From the NCBI RefSeq assembly GCF_018390515.1, contig NZ_JAHBBK010000001.1, forward strand, positions 806,001-870,000: a stretch of DNA of 64,000 nucleotides. The letters run 5' to 3'. Below, in pieces: positions 45,688 through 53,213 of this stretch. Positions within the stretch are counted from its first letter, which is position 1, and each line of letters opens with the position of its first letter. The notes below the pieces were generated by a model that saw only the letters and a program-made list of their open reading frames with translations, ran no database searches and had not been told where the DNA came from. This DNA is from Mucilaginibacter sp. Bleaf8. Its GTDB lineage: Bacteria > Bacteroidota > Bacteroidia > Sphingobacteriales > Sphingobacteriaceae. Both the position numbers and the translations under genes were made by a program.

Positions 45688-46416
45688 ATGAAGATTCTTG
45701 GCATTATACCTGCTCGCTACGCTTCTACCCGCTTTCCGGGTAAGCCATTGGTGGATATTACCGGCAAGGTAATGATACAGCGCGTATATGAACAATGCGT
45801 AAAATGCCCCAGTCTGGATGAAGTAATTGTTGCCACCGATGATGAGCGCATACTGAACCACATCCACAGCTTTGGCGGCAAAGCCGTAATGACCTCGGCC
45901 GACCATCAAAGCGGTACAGACCGTTGCGCTGAAGTAGCCGCCAATCACCCCGAATATGATGTGGTGATCAATATACAAGGCGATGAACCCTATATTGACC
46001 CCGTACAGATAAGCAAAGTAGCCGCCTGCTTTACCAGTAAAGATGTTGAAATAGCCACGCTCATCAAAAAAATCACTCAGCCTGACGATTTGCACAACGC
46101 CAACTCGCCCAAAGTAATTATCAATAAACTGGGTGAAGCCATCTACTTCTCGCGTTCGGCCATACCTCACATCCGCGGGCGGGAGCCGGAGCAATGGCTG
46201 TCGCATTTCAATTATTTTAAGCACATTGGTATTTATGGTTTCAGGGCCGATGTCTTGCAGCACGTAACCCGCCTGCCCATATCATCGCTCGAAAAAGCCG
46301 AAAGCCTGGAGCAGCTACGTTGGATTGAGAACGGCTACCGTATCAAATTAGCCGAAACAGAGCTGGAAACCCAAGCGGTGGATACGCCTGAGGATTTACA
46401 AAAATTACCACAATAA
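45688..46416 (+). CDS. kdsB: 3-deoxy-manno-octulosonate cytidylyltransferase
   Basis: 242 residues. Starts with IIPARYASTRFPGKPLVDI, followed by VIVATDDERI, TSADHQSGTDRCAEVA, VVINIQGDEPYIDP and YFSRSAIPHIRG, all KdsB motifs; the C-terminus has SLEKAESLEQLRWIENGY. It activates Kdo as CMP-Kdo for lipid A core. The ATG lies at the edge of a repeat cluster, which may supply its leader. Single gene. Confidence 0.97.
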   Translation: MKILGIIPARYASTRFPGKPLVDITGKVMIQRVYEQCVKCPSLDEVIVATDDERILNHIHSFGGKAVMTSADHQSGTDRCAEVAANHPEYDVVINIQGDEPYIDPVQISKVAACFTSKDVEIATLIKKITQPDDLHNANSPKVIINKLGEAIYFSRSAIPHIRGREPEQWLSHFNYFKHIGIYGFRADVLQHVTRLPISSLEKAESLEQLRWIENGYRIKLAETELETQAVDTPEDLQKLPQ

Positions 46417-46446
46417 TTTATTAAACAGGACTTAAACCTATCACAC

Positions 46447-47103
46447 ATGCTTAAACTTAAAACTATCGCACTGCTGTTTTTGAGTGCAATAGCCTTTAAC
46501 GCACATGCACAAAAAACTGGTTACATCATCACCAATAGCGGTGATACTATCAAGTGTAAAGTACGGTATGTAACATTAAGCTCCAATATCCGGTTCAAAA
46601 CTGATACGATGAAAGAGTATCAGGAAGAAAGCCCGACAACCATAAAGCAGTATTATCGGCAAAAAGACAAATATCCTTATCGATCGGTAGTATTGCCGGG
46701 TAAGAAAGATCCACGATTTGTTAGTGTAATTGAAGATGGTAACATCTCTATTTATGAACAGGCATCTAAACAGGTTATGAGCTCATTCAACCCTGCCGGT
46801 GGTATGTTTACGCCGTATAGCAGTAATGTAACTTTTTGGTATATGCAAAAAGGTGATGGTCCGGTTTTAAAAATAAAAACCAATCAACTAATTAACTTTA
46901 GAAGCAAGAAAGACCGGAAATCGGATTTTGAAGCCATGATTGCCGACAAACCGGAAGTATTAAAGCTATATGAGAGTGCGGACAGTTTTAGCTTTGATTT
47001 ACTCAAAGATATAGTTCATTACTATAATACTGGCGAAGCTCCCAAACCTAAAGTTACCGAACCGGCCGAACCAGCCGTGGAGCCGGTTACAGAAGGCAAC
47101 TAA
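46447..47103 (+). CDS. Secreted hypothetical protein
   Basis: 218 residues; no family recognised. Signal peptide 1-21 (FNAHAQ). The start KTGYIITNSGDTIKCKVRYV resembles secreted Bacteroidota proteins that begin with a small beta domain on a GDTI(K/L)CK motif. The C-terminus is a Pro/Glu/Val-rich tail (KPKVTEPAEPAVEPVTEGN), likely disordered. Thirty bp after kdsB and 40 bp before the M23 gene, so possibly in one transcript. Confidence 0.75.
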   Translation: MLKLKTIALLFLSAIAFNAHAQKTGYIITNSGDTIKCKVRYVTLSSNIRFKTDTMKEYQEESPTTIKQYYRQKDKYPYRSVVLPGKKDPRFVSVIEDGNISIYEQASKQVMSSFNPAGGMFTPYSSNVTFWYMQKGDGPVLKIKTNQLINFRSKKDRKSDFEAMIADKPEVLKLYESADSFSFDLLKDIVHYYNTGEAPKPKVTEPAEPAVEPVTEGN

Positions 47104-47143
47104 AACCATCTGTTTCATCATCAGTTATGTGTTAAGTAAACTG

Positions 47144-48481
47144 ATGATGAAACACCGATATACACTACCCTATACATACCTACTTGCCGTTTGCTGCATG
47201 CTTGTAAGTGCTTGTAGCAAAAACGGCCCGATGTCGCTCTTTAAAAAGCTTTCGCCGCATGATGCTTATGCCCAACGCCTAAAAGATGCCGGGCTTGACC
47301 GTACTGCTATGGGTGGCGCCTGGCTGCAAAGCAGCAATGCCAGCATCAACCGGGCGTTAAGCATTAACATCCCCTATAAAGAAACCGGCTATTTTGCTGC
47401 AGAAAAAACACAGGCCACCGCCCTGCGCTTCGATGCACAACGCGGGCAAAAGCTGCACATCGCTGTTTTAAAACGACCGCAGGTTGCTTTTGATATCTAT
47501 ATAGATTTATTGCAGGAGTTGAGCGCGACTGAACGAAAGCTTATAGCTTCGGTAGATACCACAGGTACAGGTATAGAATATGAAGTGAAGCAAACCGGAA
47601 GGTATATATTACGCCTGCAGCCCGAGTTATTACGGGGTGGCGAATATACGCTTACTATCACGGCAGGCCCATCGCTCAACTTCCCCGTATCATCAACAGG
47701 TAAACCTAACATAGGCAGCTTTTGGGGTGATGGCCGGGATGAGGGCGCACGCCGGCATGAAGGTGTTGATATTTTTGCCAGCAAGCATACGCCCGCCCTT
47801 GCTGCGGCTGATGGCATAGTAACCAATGTTACCGAAAATAAACTGGGTGGCCTGGTGGTATTTCTGCACCCTAATGATGCCGACTATACGTTGTACTATG
47901 CCCACCTCGATAAACAATTAGTGCAGAACGGACAGGCCGTACACACCGGCGATACGGTTGGGCTGGTAGGCAACACAGGTAATGCACGCACTACCCCACC
48001 GCACCTGCACTTTGGTATTTATGCTAATGGTGGTGCAATAAATCCGCTGCCGTTTGTAAACCGGGAGATCAAAGCACCGAAGCCCATCAGTGCCCCGCTC
48101 CAATTACTTAACGCAACCGCCCGCACCACAGGCCGCAGCAAACTTTATGCAGAAGCTTCGGAAAAAGCGGTAGTACGAGAAAACCTGCCTGTGAGCACTG
48201 CACTTACTGTTGAAGCCGCGACGGATGGCTGGTACAAAGCTGCCTTACCTAACGGTACGCAGGGCTACATTAGCAGCCGTGATGTAGCTTTAGCTGGCAA
48301 CCTGCGTAAATTGACTTTAAAAAGCGCACAGCCGTTATGGGACGCGCCCGACACCACCAATGCCGCAAGGAAAACCATCCTGTCAGCTGGCGATCAGGTA
48401 AACATTAAAGCAGCGTTTAAGAATTATTTCCTGGTGATTGACGACAACGACAATACCGGTTGGATTCCGGCTTCCCGTTGA
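47144..48481 (+). CDS. M23-family metallopeptidase lipoprotein with SH3-like domains
   Basis: 445 residues from ATG 47144 (GTG at 47129 is less likely). Lipobox LVSAC near residue 24. Residues about 55-180 form a beta-rich region (pre-peptidase-like). The LytM core follows: RRHEGVDIFASKHTPALAAA, ADYTLYYAHLDKQ and TTPPHLHFGIYANGG, giving the His, Asp, HxH zinc set. The C-terminal 130 residues hold two SH3-like segments (AVVRENLPVSTALTVEAA, QPLWDAPDTTN). Probably a peptidoglycan endopeptidase anchored in the envelope. Confidence 0.9.
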   Translation: MMKHRYTLPYTYLLAVCCMLVSACSKNGPMSLFKKLSPHDAYAQRLKDAGLDRTAMGGAWLQSSNASINRALSINIPYKETGYFAAEKTQATALRFDAQRGQKLHIAVLKRPQVAFDIYIDLLQELSATERKLIASVDTTGTGIEYEVKQTGRYILRLQPELLRGGEYTLTITAGPSLNFPVSSTGKPNIGSFWGDGRDEGARRHEGVDIFASKHTPALAAADGIVTNVTENKLGGLVVFLHPNDADYTLYYAHLDKQLVQNGQAVHTGDTVGLVGNTGNARTTPPHLHFGIYANGGAINPLPFVNREIKAPKPISAPLQLLNATARTTGRSKLYAEASEKAVVRENLPVSTALTVEAATDGWYKAALPNGTQGYISSRDVALAGNLRKLTLKSAQPLWDAPDTTNAARKTILSAGDQVNIKAAFKNYFLVIDDNDNTGWIPASR

Positions 48482-48494
48482 GCTTCATTCTGCT

Positions 48495-49394
48495 TCACCC
48501 GCTAACGGGTTCTATAAAGAGCTGTTTATAATGCGGAAACTGCTGTTGTATACCAGCTCTTACCAGTTCAATATCGCTGGCCAGCTGCTCGCTGCTAATG
48601 TTTGGTTTGAAATGCATTTTAAGCACTAAAATAATTTCCTCGGGTGCCAGGTACATGGATAAGCATTGGGCTACTTTTTCTACATGCTGGTTCTGTAGGG
48701 CTATGGCCGTTACCTGTTTCAGTTCGTCGGCATCGGCGCTCTCACCCATCAGCAGGCTGCGGCTCTCGCGTACCAGCAAAATAGCTACCACGGTAAGCAG
48801 CAAGCCTATCATTACGGATGCAATACCATCAATGTAAGGATTATGCAGCAATTGGCCTAACAGGATGCCGGTAAAGGCTATCAATATACCGATCACATCG
48901 GCTGCATCTTCAAACAAAACCACAAAGGTAGATGGATCTTTACTTTGGTGCACCGCCTGCCAGAAAGGTGTGCTTCCCCGCTGGCGGTTAAACTCGCGGA
49001 TGGCGGTTATGAACGAAAAGCCATCGAATAAAAACGCAATGCCTAATACTACATAATTCCACATGGGGTTCTTAACCTCCTCGGGGTGCATTAAGTGCTC
49101 AATACCCTCATACACCGAAAAGCCGCCGCCCAGCGCAAAAAACAACAGCGATACCACAAACGACCAAAAATACAGCTCCTTACCATAACCAAACGGCCTT
49201 TGGGCATCGGCCGGCTGCTGGCTTTTACGTATTCCTAACAGCAGTAGTACCTCATTACTGGTATCCACCAGCGAGTGAATACCTTCGGATACCATAGCCG
49301 AACTTCCGGTAAAAACTGCGGCAACTATTTTGGTGATGGCTATAGCCAGGTTTGCGGCAAATGCCGTATAGATGGGTGTTTTTGATGCAGGCAT
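48495..49394 (-). CDS. Cation diffusion facilitator family transporter
   Basis: 299 residues from ATG 49394; a TTG at 49418 is less likely. About six membrane helices; the metal site lies in AMVSEGIHSLVDTSNEVLLL (HSxxD) and in LFEDAADVIG. The cytosolic domain ends with VEKVAQCLSMYLAPEEIILV and NISSEQLASDIELV. It exports Zn, Fe or Mn in exchange for protons; the metal is not determinable. Single gene with a hairpin upstream of its start on the other side. Confidence 0.9.
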   Translation of the reverse strand: MPASKTPIYTAFAANLAIAITKIVAAVFTGSSAMVSEGIHSLVDTSNEVLLLLGIRKSQQPADAQRPFGYGKELYFWSFVVSLLFFALGGGFSVYEGIEHLMHPEEVKNPMWNYVVLGIAFLFDGFSFITAIREFNRQRGSTPFWQAVHQSKDPSTFVVLFEDAADVIGILIAFTGILLGQLLHNPYIDGIASVMIGLLLTVVAILLVRESRSLLMGESADADELKQVTAIALQNQHVEKVAQCLSMYLAPEEIILVLKMHFKPNISSEQLASDIELVRAGIQQQFPHYKQLFIEPVSG

Positions 49395-49516
49395 GTATAC
49401 TATTTGCTTGCTTAACAAGCTTTATAGCTTATAGGTTTGCCGGTAGGCAATCATAATTATTATACGGTTGCAGCTATAAATGATGCGCAACTCCAAAAAT
49501 GCCTGCCACCTGTAAC

Positions 49517-49548
49517 AAAAAAGCCCACCGTTATGCACGGCGGGCTTT
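49517..49548 (-). terminator. Terminator of the general stress protein gene
   Basis: An 11-bp stem with one A-C mismatch (49520-49530 with 49538-49548), 7-nt loop. Minus strand ends in a T-run; it lies 20 bp after the stop at 49568. Confidence 0.75.
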
Positions 49549-49567
49549 CCCTATTTAAATATCTGGA

Positions 49568-50113
49568 TTAGTCTTTCTCAATATCCAGTTTACCTTCAAT
49601 CGAATCGTCGAGGGTTTTGCCGATAACGGCACCAGCGGCTTGTTTAATAAGCGCTACTGCGTTGCCGTGTTTGGTATCCCAGTAGTAACCTTCGGTTGGC
49701 TCTACTTTAATTACGGTAATACGCGGATCATCCACACCTTCGGTGAACCATGTTTTCAGGATGGGCTCCCATAGTTCTTTGATCTTTTCTTTATCCTTGC
49801 TCACTTCGGCAATACCGTAAATGTTCAGGAAATCGGAATGGGCCGAACCCTGGAACAGCAGGTGCACAAATGGATCCTGACTGATCTCGTCGTTCTTGTG
49901 GCTATCATCGGCACTCAGGAACCAGAAGAAACCGTCATCATCTACTTTTTGTACCGACATTGGGCGGGTTGAAAACGGAACGCCGGTTTTAATATTGGAG
50001 CAAAAAAAGCAGGTTTCGGCTTTTTTTACCAGTTCTCTTACTTTGTCTAAAGCTTCAGTACCTGACAGATCTTTGTAATTCTCCTCAGGCTGCTGTTGGT
50101 TGATGCTATCCAT
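49568..50113 (-). CDS. Pyridoxamine 5'-phosphate-oxidase-like general stress protein
   Basis: 181 residues. Split-barrel flavin-binding fold: CFFCSNIKTGVPFSTRPMSV, GFFWFLSADDSHKNDEIS, VHLLFQGSAHSDFLNIYGIA and KELWEPILKTWFTEG, the pattern of the general stress protein 26 group. These bind FMN, FAD or F420, and are stress-induced in many bacteria; the reaction is unknown. Start ATG 50113. Last gene before a 580-bp non-coding region. Confidence 0.88.
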   Translation of the reverse strand: MDSINQQQPEENYKDLSGTEALDKVRELVKKAETCFFCSNIKTGVPFSTRPMSVQKVDDDGFFWFLSADDSHKNDEISQDPFVHLLFQGSAHSDFLNIYGIAEVSKDKEKIKELWEPILKTWFTEGVDDPRITVIKVEPTEGYYWDTKHGNAVALIKQAAGAVIGKTLDDSIEGKLDIEKD

Positions 50114-50315
50114 AATTATATATTTTTTATCGGTAAATGTATTGTATAAACCAGTCAGCAGCCGTTTTGTGTGCAGCAGTTTTCAATTTGCTTTAAGGAG
50201 CCAGGACAGGTGGTGGATAGGAAAGTAAGCCCGAATTTCGGGAAAGCAGAGGGATTAATAACCCGGTTAGGCATAACGTACAGCGGGCCTGTGCCGGGTG
50301 TACCACTTTTGAAGT

Positions 50316-50372
50316 GGTACAAAGCGGAACAAACCGGTACACAGCGGAACAGGTGGTACACTTTGGTACACC
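50316..50372. repeat. Cluster of six 10-bp-phased GGTACA/GGAACA repeats
   Basis: Units start at 50316, 50326, 50336, 50346, 50355 and 50365, so nearly every helical turn. Order is GGTACA, GGAACA, GGTACA, GGAACA, GGTACA, GGTACA. Spacer bases vary, which argues against simple microsatellite slippage. Confidence 0.75.
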
Positions 50373-50414
50373 TAAAACGCCGTTTGCAGCTCGTAGAGGC
50401 TGTTTGAAAAAAGT

Positions 50415-50450
50415 GGTACAGTGTGGAACACCCGGTACAGTTTGGTACAG
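50415..50450. repeat. Second cluster of four phased GGTACA/GGAACA repeats
   Basis: Units start at 50415, 50425, 50434 and 50444: GGTACA, GGAACA, GGTACA, GGTACA. Same motif and spacing as the cluster 100 bp to the left. Confidence 0.75.
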
Positions 50451-50693
50451 GTATTTATACTCGTGACACGATCTTGTCAGTACTTTTTGTGCTTACGATA
50501 TAAGCAGAAAGCGTGTGGGACTTGAGGGAATTACTTTTGTATAAAATTTAACCATTAGCAACATAATACATGTTGTATATATTAAAATATTATTTACTCC
50601 TAAGCAATGTTAATAAATACAACTATTTGTTAATAAGTATATTATACAATATAATTTATTGATTTATAAATTTATGATTCTAATCTAAATATT

Positions 50694-51014
50694 ATGACAC
50701 ACGCAAATCATGAAATATTTATTGCCTCAATTCATTCTAAAAACCATTTAACAATTTGCTTTGATTCTATAGAAAAAGGCACAATTACCAGAACTTGTAT
50801 ACCTTTTGATTATGCTGTAAGCAAAAGGTACAAAGATGGTGCTTACCGCTATCATTTCTACGACTTAGATAGCCCTGAAGGGTCTCATACTCTATCTATA
50901 TTACCCCAACAAATTATTACTATAGATCTAATGCCCGCGAAATTTGAACCGGCGGACTATATTAGATGGATTCCAAAGTGGAATATAGCAAGGAATTGGG
51001 GTGTTTATTCATAA
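50694..51014 (+). CDS. Hypothetical protein, first gene of the ATP-grasp cassette
   Basis: 106 residues, no signal peptide. Not a family I can name with certainty. It begins MTHANHEIFIASIHSKNHLT and predicts as beta-rich, with ITRTCIPFDYAVSKRYKDG then AYRYHFYDLDSPEGSHTLSI and PQQIITIDL; this order resembles a stand-alone WYL-like ligand-binding domain (inference). The end is Trp-rich (IRWIPKWNIARNWGVYS). It is AT-rich like the two genes after it and lies 88 bp before the ATP-grasp gene, so it may be its partner or regulator. Confidence 0.7.
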   Translation: MTHANHEIFIASIHSKNHLTICFDSIEKGTITRTCIPFDYAVSKRYKDGAYRYHFYDLDSPEGSHTLSILPQQIITIDLMPAKFEPADYIRWIPKWNIARNWGVYS

Positions 51015-51102
51015 AGATATCATGTTAAGTTATATTATACATTCTGTAAACAATTACTGTACTTAAACACCTACTACATAAATTTTTTAAACCTAAACCT
51101 TA

Positions 51103-52065
51103 ATGATATTAATTCTAACAGACAAAAATGATGCACATGCAAATCATGTAATAAAACAAATCATATCTGAACGATTACCTTACTATAGATTTGATTTAGA
51201 CGTTGATTCTATATCAAAAACCCATTGTACTTTCGTTAACAGCAAATTCATGATTAGCCAAAATGGTAGAAATTGTAGCTTTAACGATATAAAATGTGTA
51301 TGGAGCAGAAGGACATTCATTGAACTTCATCTTGAAGAAACATATGATCAAAGTAATGACTTCAAGCTGTGGAAAAATGAATGGAATAAAACATTAGTAG
51401 GTATATATAATAGCTTAAAACATTTACCATGGTTGAACCCCTGGAGGCAAGCATATGCAGCAGAAAATAAATATCTACAAATTGAGATTGCTCAAAAGCT
51501 TGGATTCTATGTTCCGGAAATGATAACAAGCAATGATATTAATATTTTAAAGTCTTTTATGCTTGAACATGATTCAGTCGTAATGAAGTTAATGAACCAA
51601 GACTTTTATAGAACAGAAGATGGAAAATTTAAGGGCATATACGTTAACAAACTTTCCATAGATGATTTAAAATCTTTTGGTGATTGTCAAGAAAACCCTA
51701 TTGTGTTGCAACGATATATAGATAAGCTTTTTGAAGTAAGATATACCGTTGTTGGCAAAAATCACTTTGCTTGCAAAATAGATTCACAGAGTTCTAAAAT
51801 AGCAAATGTAGATTGGAGGCGATATGACATACCTAATACTCCCCATATAGCAATAGAACCGCCTTTGCAAATAAGAGAAAAAGTCGATATTTTAATGTCT
51901 GAATTATCTATTGAATATGGAGCACTTGATTTTATAGTCGACAGGAACCAAAACTGGTATTTTTTGGAAGTCAACTCTATGGGGCAATATCTTTGGACAG
52001 AAGATTTAGCAGGATTGAATATTACAAAAGCTATAATTAACTGGTTTAAGATACATTTAAATTAA
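51103..52065 (+). CDS. MvdD/graspetide-type ATP-grasp peptide ligase
   Basis: 320 residues, the usual size of ATP-grasp RiPP maturases. N-terminal ILTDKNDAHANHVIKQI and the CVWSRR motif (W67-R70), then the NPW and NKYLQIEIAQKLGF segment with K123, the nucleotide lysine K162, QRYIDKLFEVRYTVVG (203-217), VDWRRY (236-241), YGALDF (272-277) and FLEVNSMGQYLW with E289 and N291 as metal ligands. Relatives such as MvdD and PsnB form ester or amide crosslinks between side chains of a ribosomal peptide. The usual EINPNGQ is here EVNSMGQ. Coding DNA is only about 30% GC by eye. Confidence 0.88.
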   Translation: MILILTDKNDAHANHVIKQIISERLPYYRFDLDVDSISKTHCTFVNSKFMISQNGRNCSFNDIKCVWSRRTFIELHLEETYDQSNDFKLWKNEWNKTLVGIYNSLKHLPWLNPWRQAYAAENKYLQIEIAQKLGFYVPEMITSNDINILKSFMLEHDSVVMKLMNQDFYRTEDGKFKGIYVNKLSIDDLKSFGDCQENPIVLQRYIDKLFEVRYTVVGKNHFACKIDSQSSKIANVDWRRYDIPNTPHIAIEPPLQIREKVDILMSELSIEYGALDFIVDRNQNWYFLEVNSMGQYLWTEDLAGLNITKAIINWFKIHLN

Positions 52066-52071
52066 TACACA

Positions 52072-52272
52072 ATGAGAGTTTTTTCTTCAAAGTTTCTCGA
52101 GGATTTCGCGACGGAACAAATTTTACCACAAGATCAATGGAATTGGCAGCCATCTAATTCAAGCATGAAAGAAATTTATGCTTCTGGTTCCAAAACAGGT
52201 ACAAGACAATCAACTTATGCTGCAGAGAAAGATAACGAATCTGACAGTGATAGGCCAAACGAAGGTAGATAA
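52072..52272 (+). CDS. Candidate precursor peptide of the ATP-grasp ligase
   Basis: 66 residues starting 7 bp after the ligase stop. The first half reads like a leader (SSKFLEDFATEQILPQDQWNW), where FLEDF recalls the helical recognition motif of microviridin leaders. The second half is a plausible core: rich in Ser/Thr (KTGTRQSTY) followed by acidic residues (EKDNESDSD) and ending RPNEGR. It lacks cysteine and any domain. Ser/Thr hydroxyls placed before Asp/Glu suit ester crosslinking. No known consensus such as TxKYPSD or TTxxEE is present, so a new class is possible. Confidence 0.65.
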   Translation: MRVFSSKFLEDFATEQILPQDQWNWQPSNSSMKEIYASGSKTGTRQSTYAAEKDNESDSDRPNEGR

Positions 52273-52308
52273 ACACTTGCAGTATCTTAACTGTACAGTT
52301 TATTCAAC

Positions 52309-52344
52309 AAAAAAAGCATGGCCTAACCCGCCATGCTTTTTTTT
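52309..52344. terminator. Bidirectional terminator after the ATP-grasp cassette
   Basis: Stem GCATGGC/GCCATGC (52316-52322 with 52330-52336) extended by A- and T-runs on either side; serves the cassette and the converging GIN-domain gene. Confidence 0.9.
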
Positions 52345-52347
52345 AAT

Positions 52348-53064
52348 CTACAATTTCACCACTTTACCCGCACCTGAGGTATGGGACTCTATTTGTGGGG
52401 TACCCCGGTAGTAAATGGTGCCGCTACCCGATAGGTTGGCTTTCAGGTAGTCAAGTACGTTTACCTTGGCTTCGCCGGAGCCACTTATTTTTATTTCGGA
52501 TGTTTTGCTGATGTGGTTGGCGGCCTCCATGTTACCGGCACCGCTTATACTAAATTTCTGGCTGTTGCTCTTGCCGCCTAACAATTTGATATCGCCGCTG
52601 CCGCTTATTTCAGCCTCTACCCTGTTGGCCGTTGCGTTGTCTATACTGATGCTGCCCGCGCCGGATACGCCCAGGTTCAAGGTACCGTTGGTGGTAAAAC
52701 CGTCGTTGTGCACCTCCATGCTGCCTATGCCGCCGGTGTACAGGCCCGCCACGCTTGGCATGGTAATGTGTACGGTTATGTCTTCTTCGCCTATACGCTT
52801 GCCGCTTTCGGGCTTTATGTTCAATTTGCCGTTATTTACTGAGGTTTCAATGGCTTCCAAAACGTTGCGTTGCGCTTCAATGGTGATGCTATAATCAGCA
52901 CCGGTGGTAATAATGGCTTTGCCCGACAGGCGGTAGTCAATTGCCGTAAAGTTCTTCTCATTACGGCTCTCCGTTTGAATGGGACCGTGCCCATCTACTT
53001 TTTTGCACGAAGGACTTATCAGCCATAGCATAATCAGCCCGGTAGCAATTGTGAGCCAATGCAT
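52348..53064 (-). CDS. GIN-domain (DUF2807) lipoprotein
   Basis: 238 residues from ATG 53064, which starts a lipoprotein-like signal (WLTIATGLIMLWLISPSC). A longer form from 53133 adds 23 residues and cannot be ruled out. The rest is a right-handed beta-helix of short repeats, e.g. NGTLNLGVSGAGSISIDNAT, AEISGSGDIKLLGGKS, FSISGAGNMEA, KISGSGEAKVN, with the SGSG/SGAG turns of putative auto-transporter adhesin head GIN domains. Function unknown; likely at the cell envelope. Confidence 0.85.
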   Translation of the reverse strand: MHWLTIATGLIMLWLISPSCKKVDGHGPIQTESRNEKNFTAIDYRLSGKAIITTGADYSITIEAQRNVLEAIETSVNNGKLNIKPESGKRIGEEDITVHITMPSVAGLYTGGIGSMEVHNDGFTTNGTLNLGVSGAGSISIDNATANRVEAEISGSGDIKLLGGKSNSQKFSISGAGNMEAANHISKTSEIKISGSGEAKVNVLDYLKANLSGSGTIYYRGTPQIESHTSGAGKVVKL

Positions 53065-53213
53065 AGCGCAATAGTTTTGTGTAGCCGGGTAAATACGGTT
53101 TTTCCAGGCTTTGGTAAAGGTTTGGTATATCATGGTATCAAAAATTTCACCTTAAGACACCGCCAAGCCAGCTTACCCTTATGCCTGTTGCAATAATTTT
53201 TCAGGAAATAAGA

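Larger units (their letters stand above)
50114..50693. other. Long intergenic region with phased repeats
   Basis: 580 bp without a supportable gene. It holds a 9-bp perfect hairpin GTACCACTT/AAGTGGTAC (50300-50320) running into GGTACA/GGAACA repeats, a second repeat cluster, and then about 180 bp of very AT-rich DNA leading to the cassette at 50694. Short open frames here are repeat-driven and have no recognisable product. Confidence 0.7.

Noticed and set aside
45664..46263. 199-codon minus-strand frame across kdsB
   Set aside because: Antisense to kdsB, which has complete motifs; no plausible product.
50171..50407. 78-codon plus-strand frame in the repeat region
   Set aside because: Its sequence is dictated by the GGTACA repeats and it has no domain; treated as non-coding.
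50316..50450. CRISPR array
   Set aside because: Units are 6 bp at 10-bp spacing, with no spacers of 25-40 bp and no cas genes.
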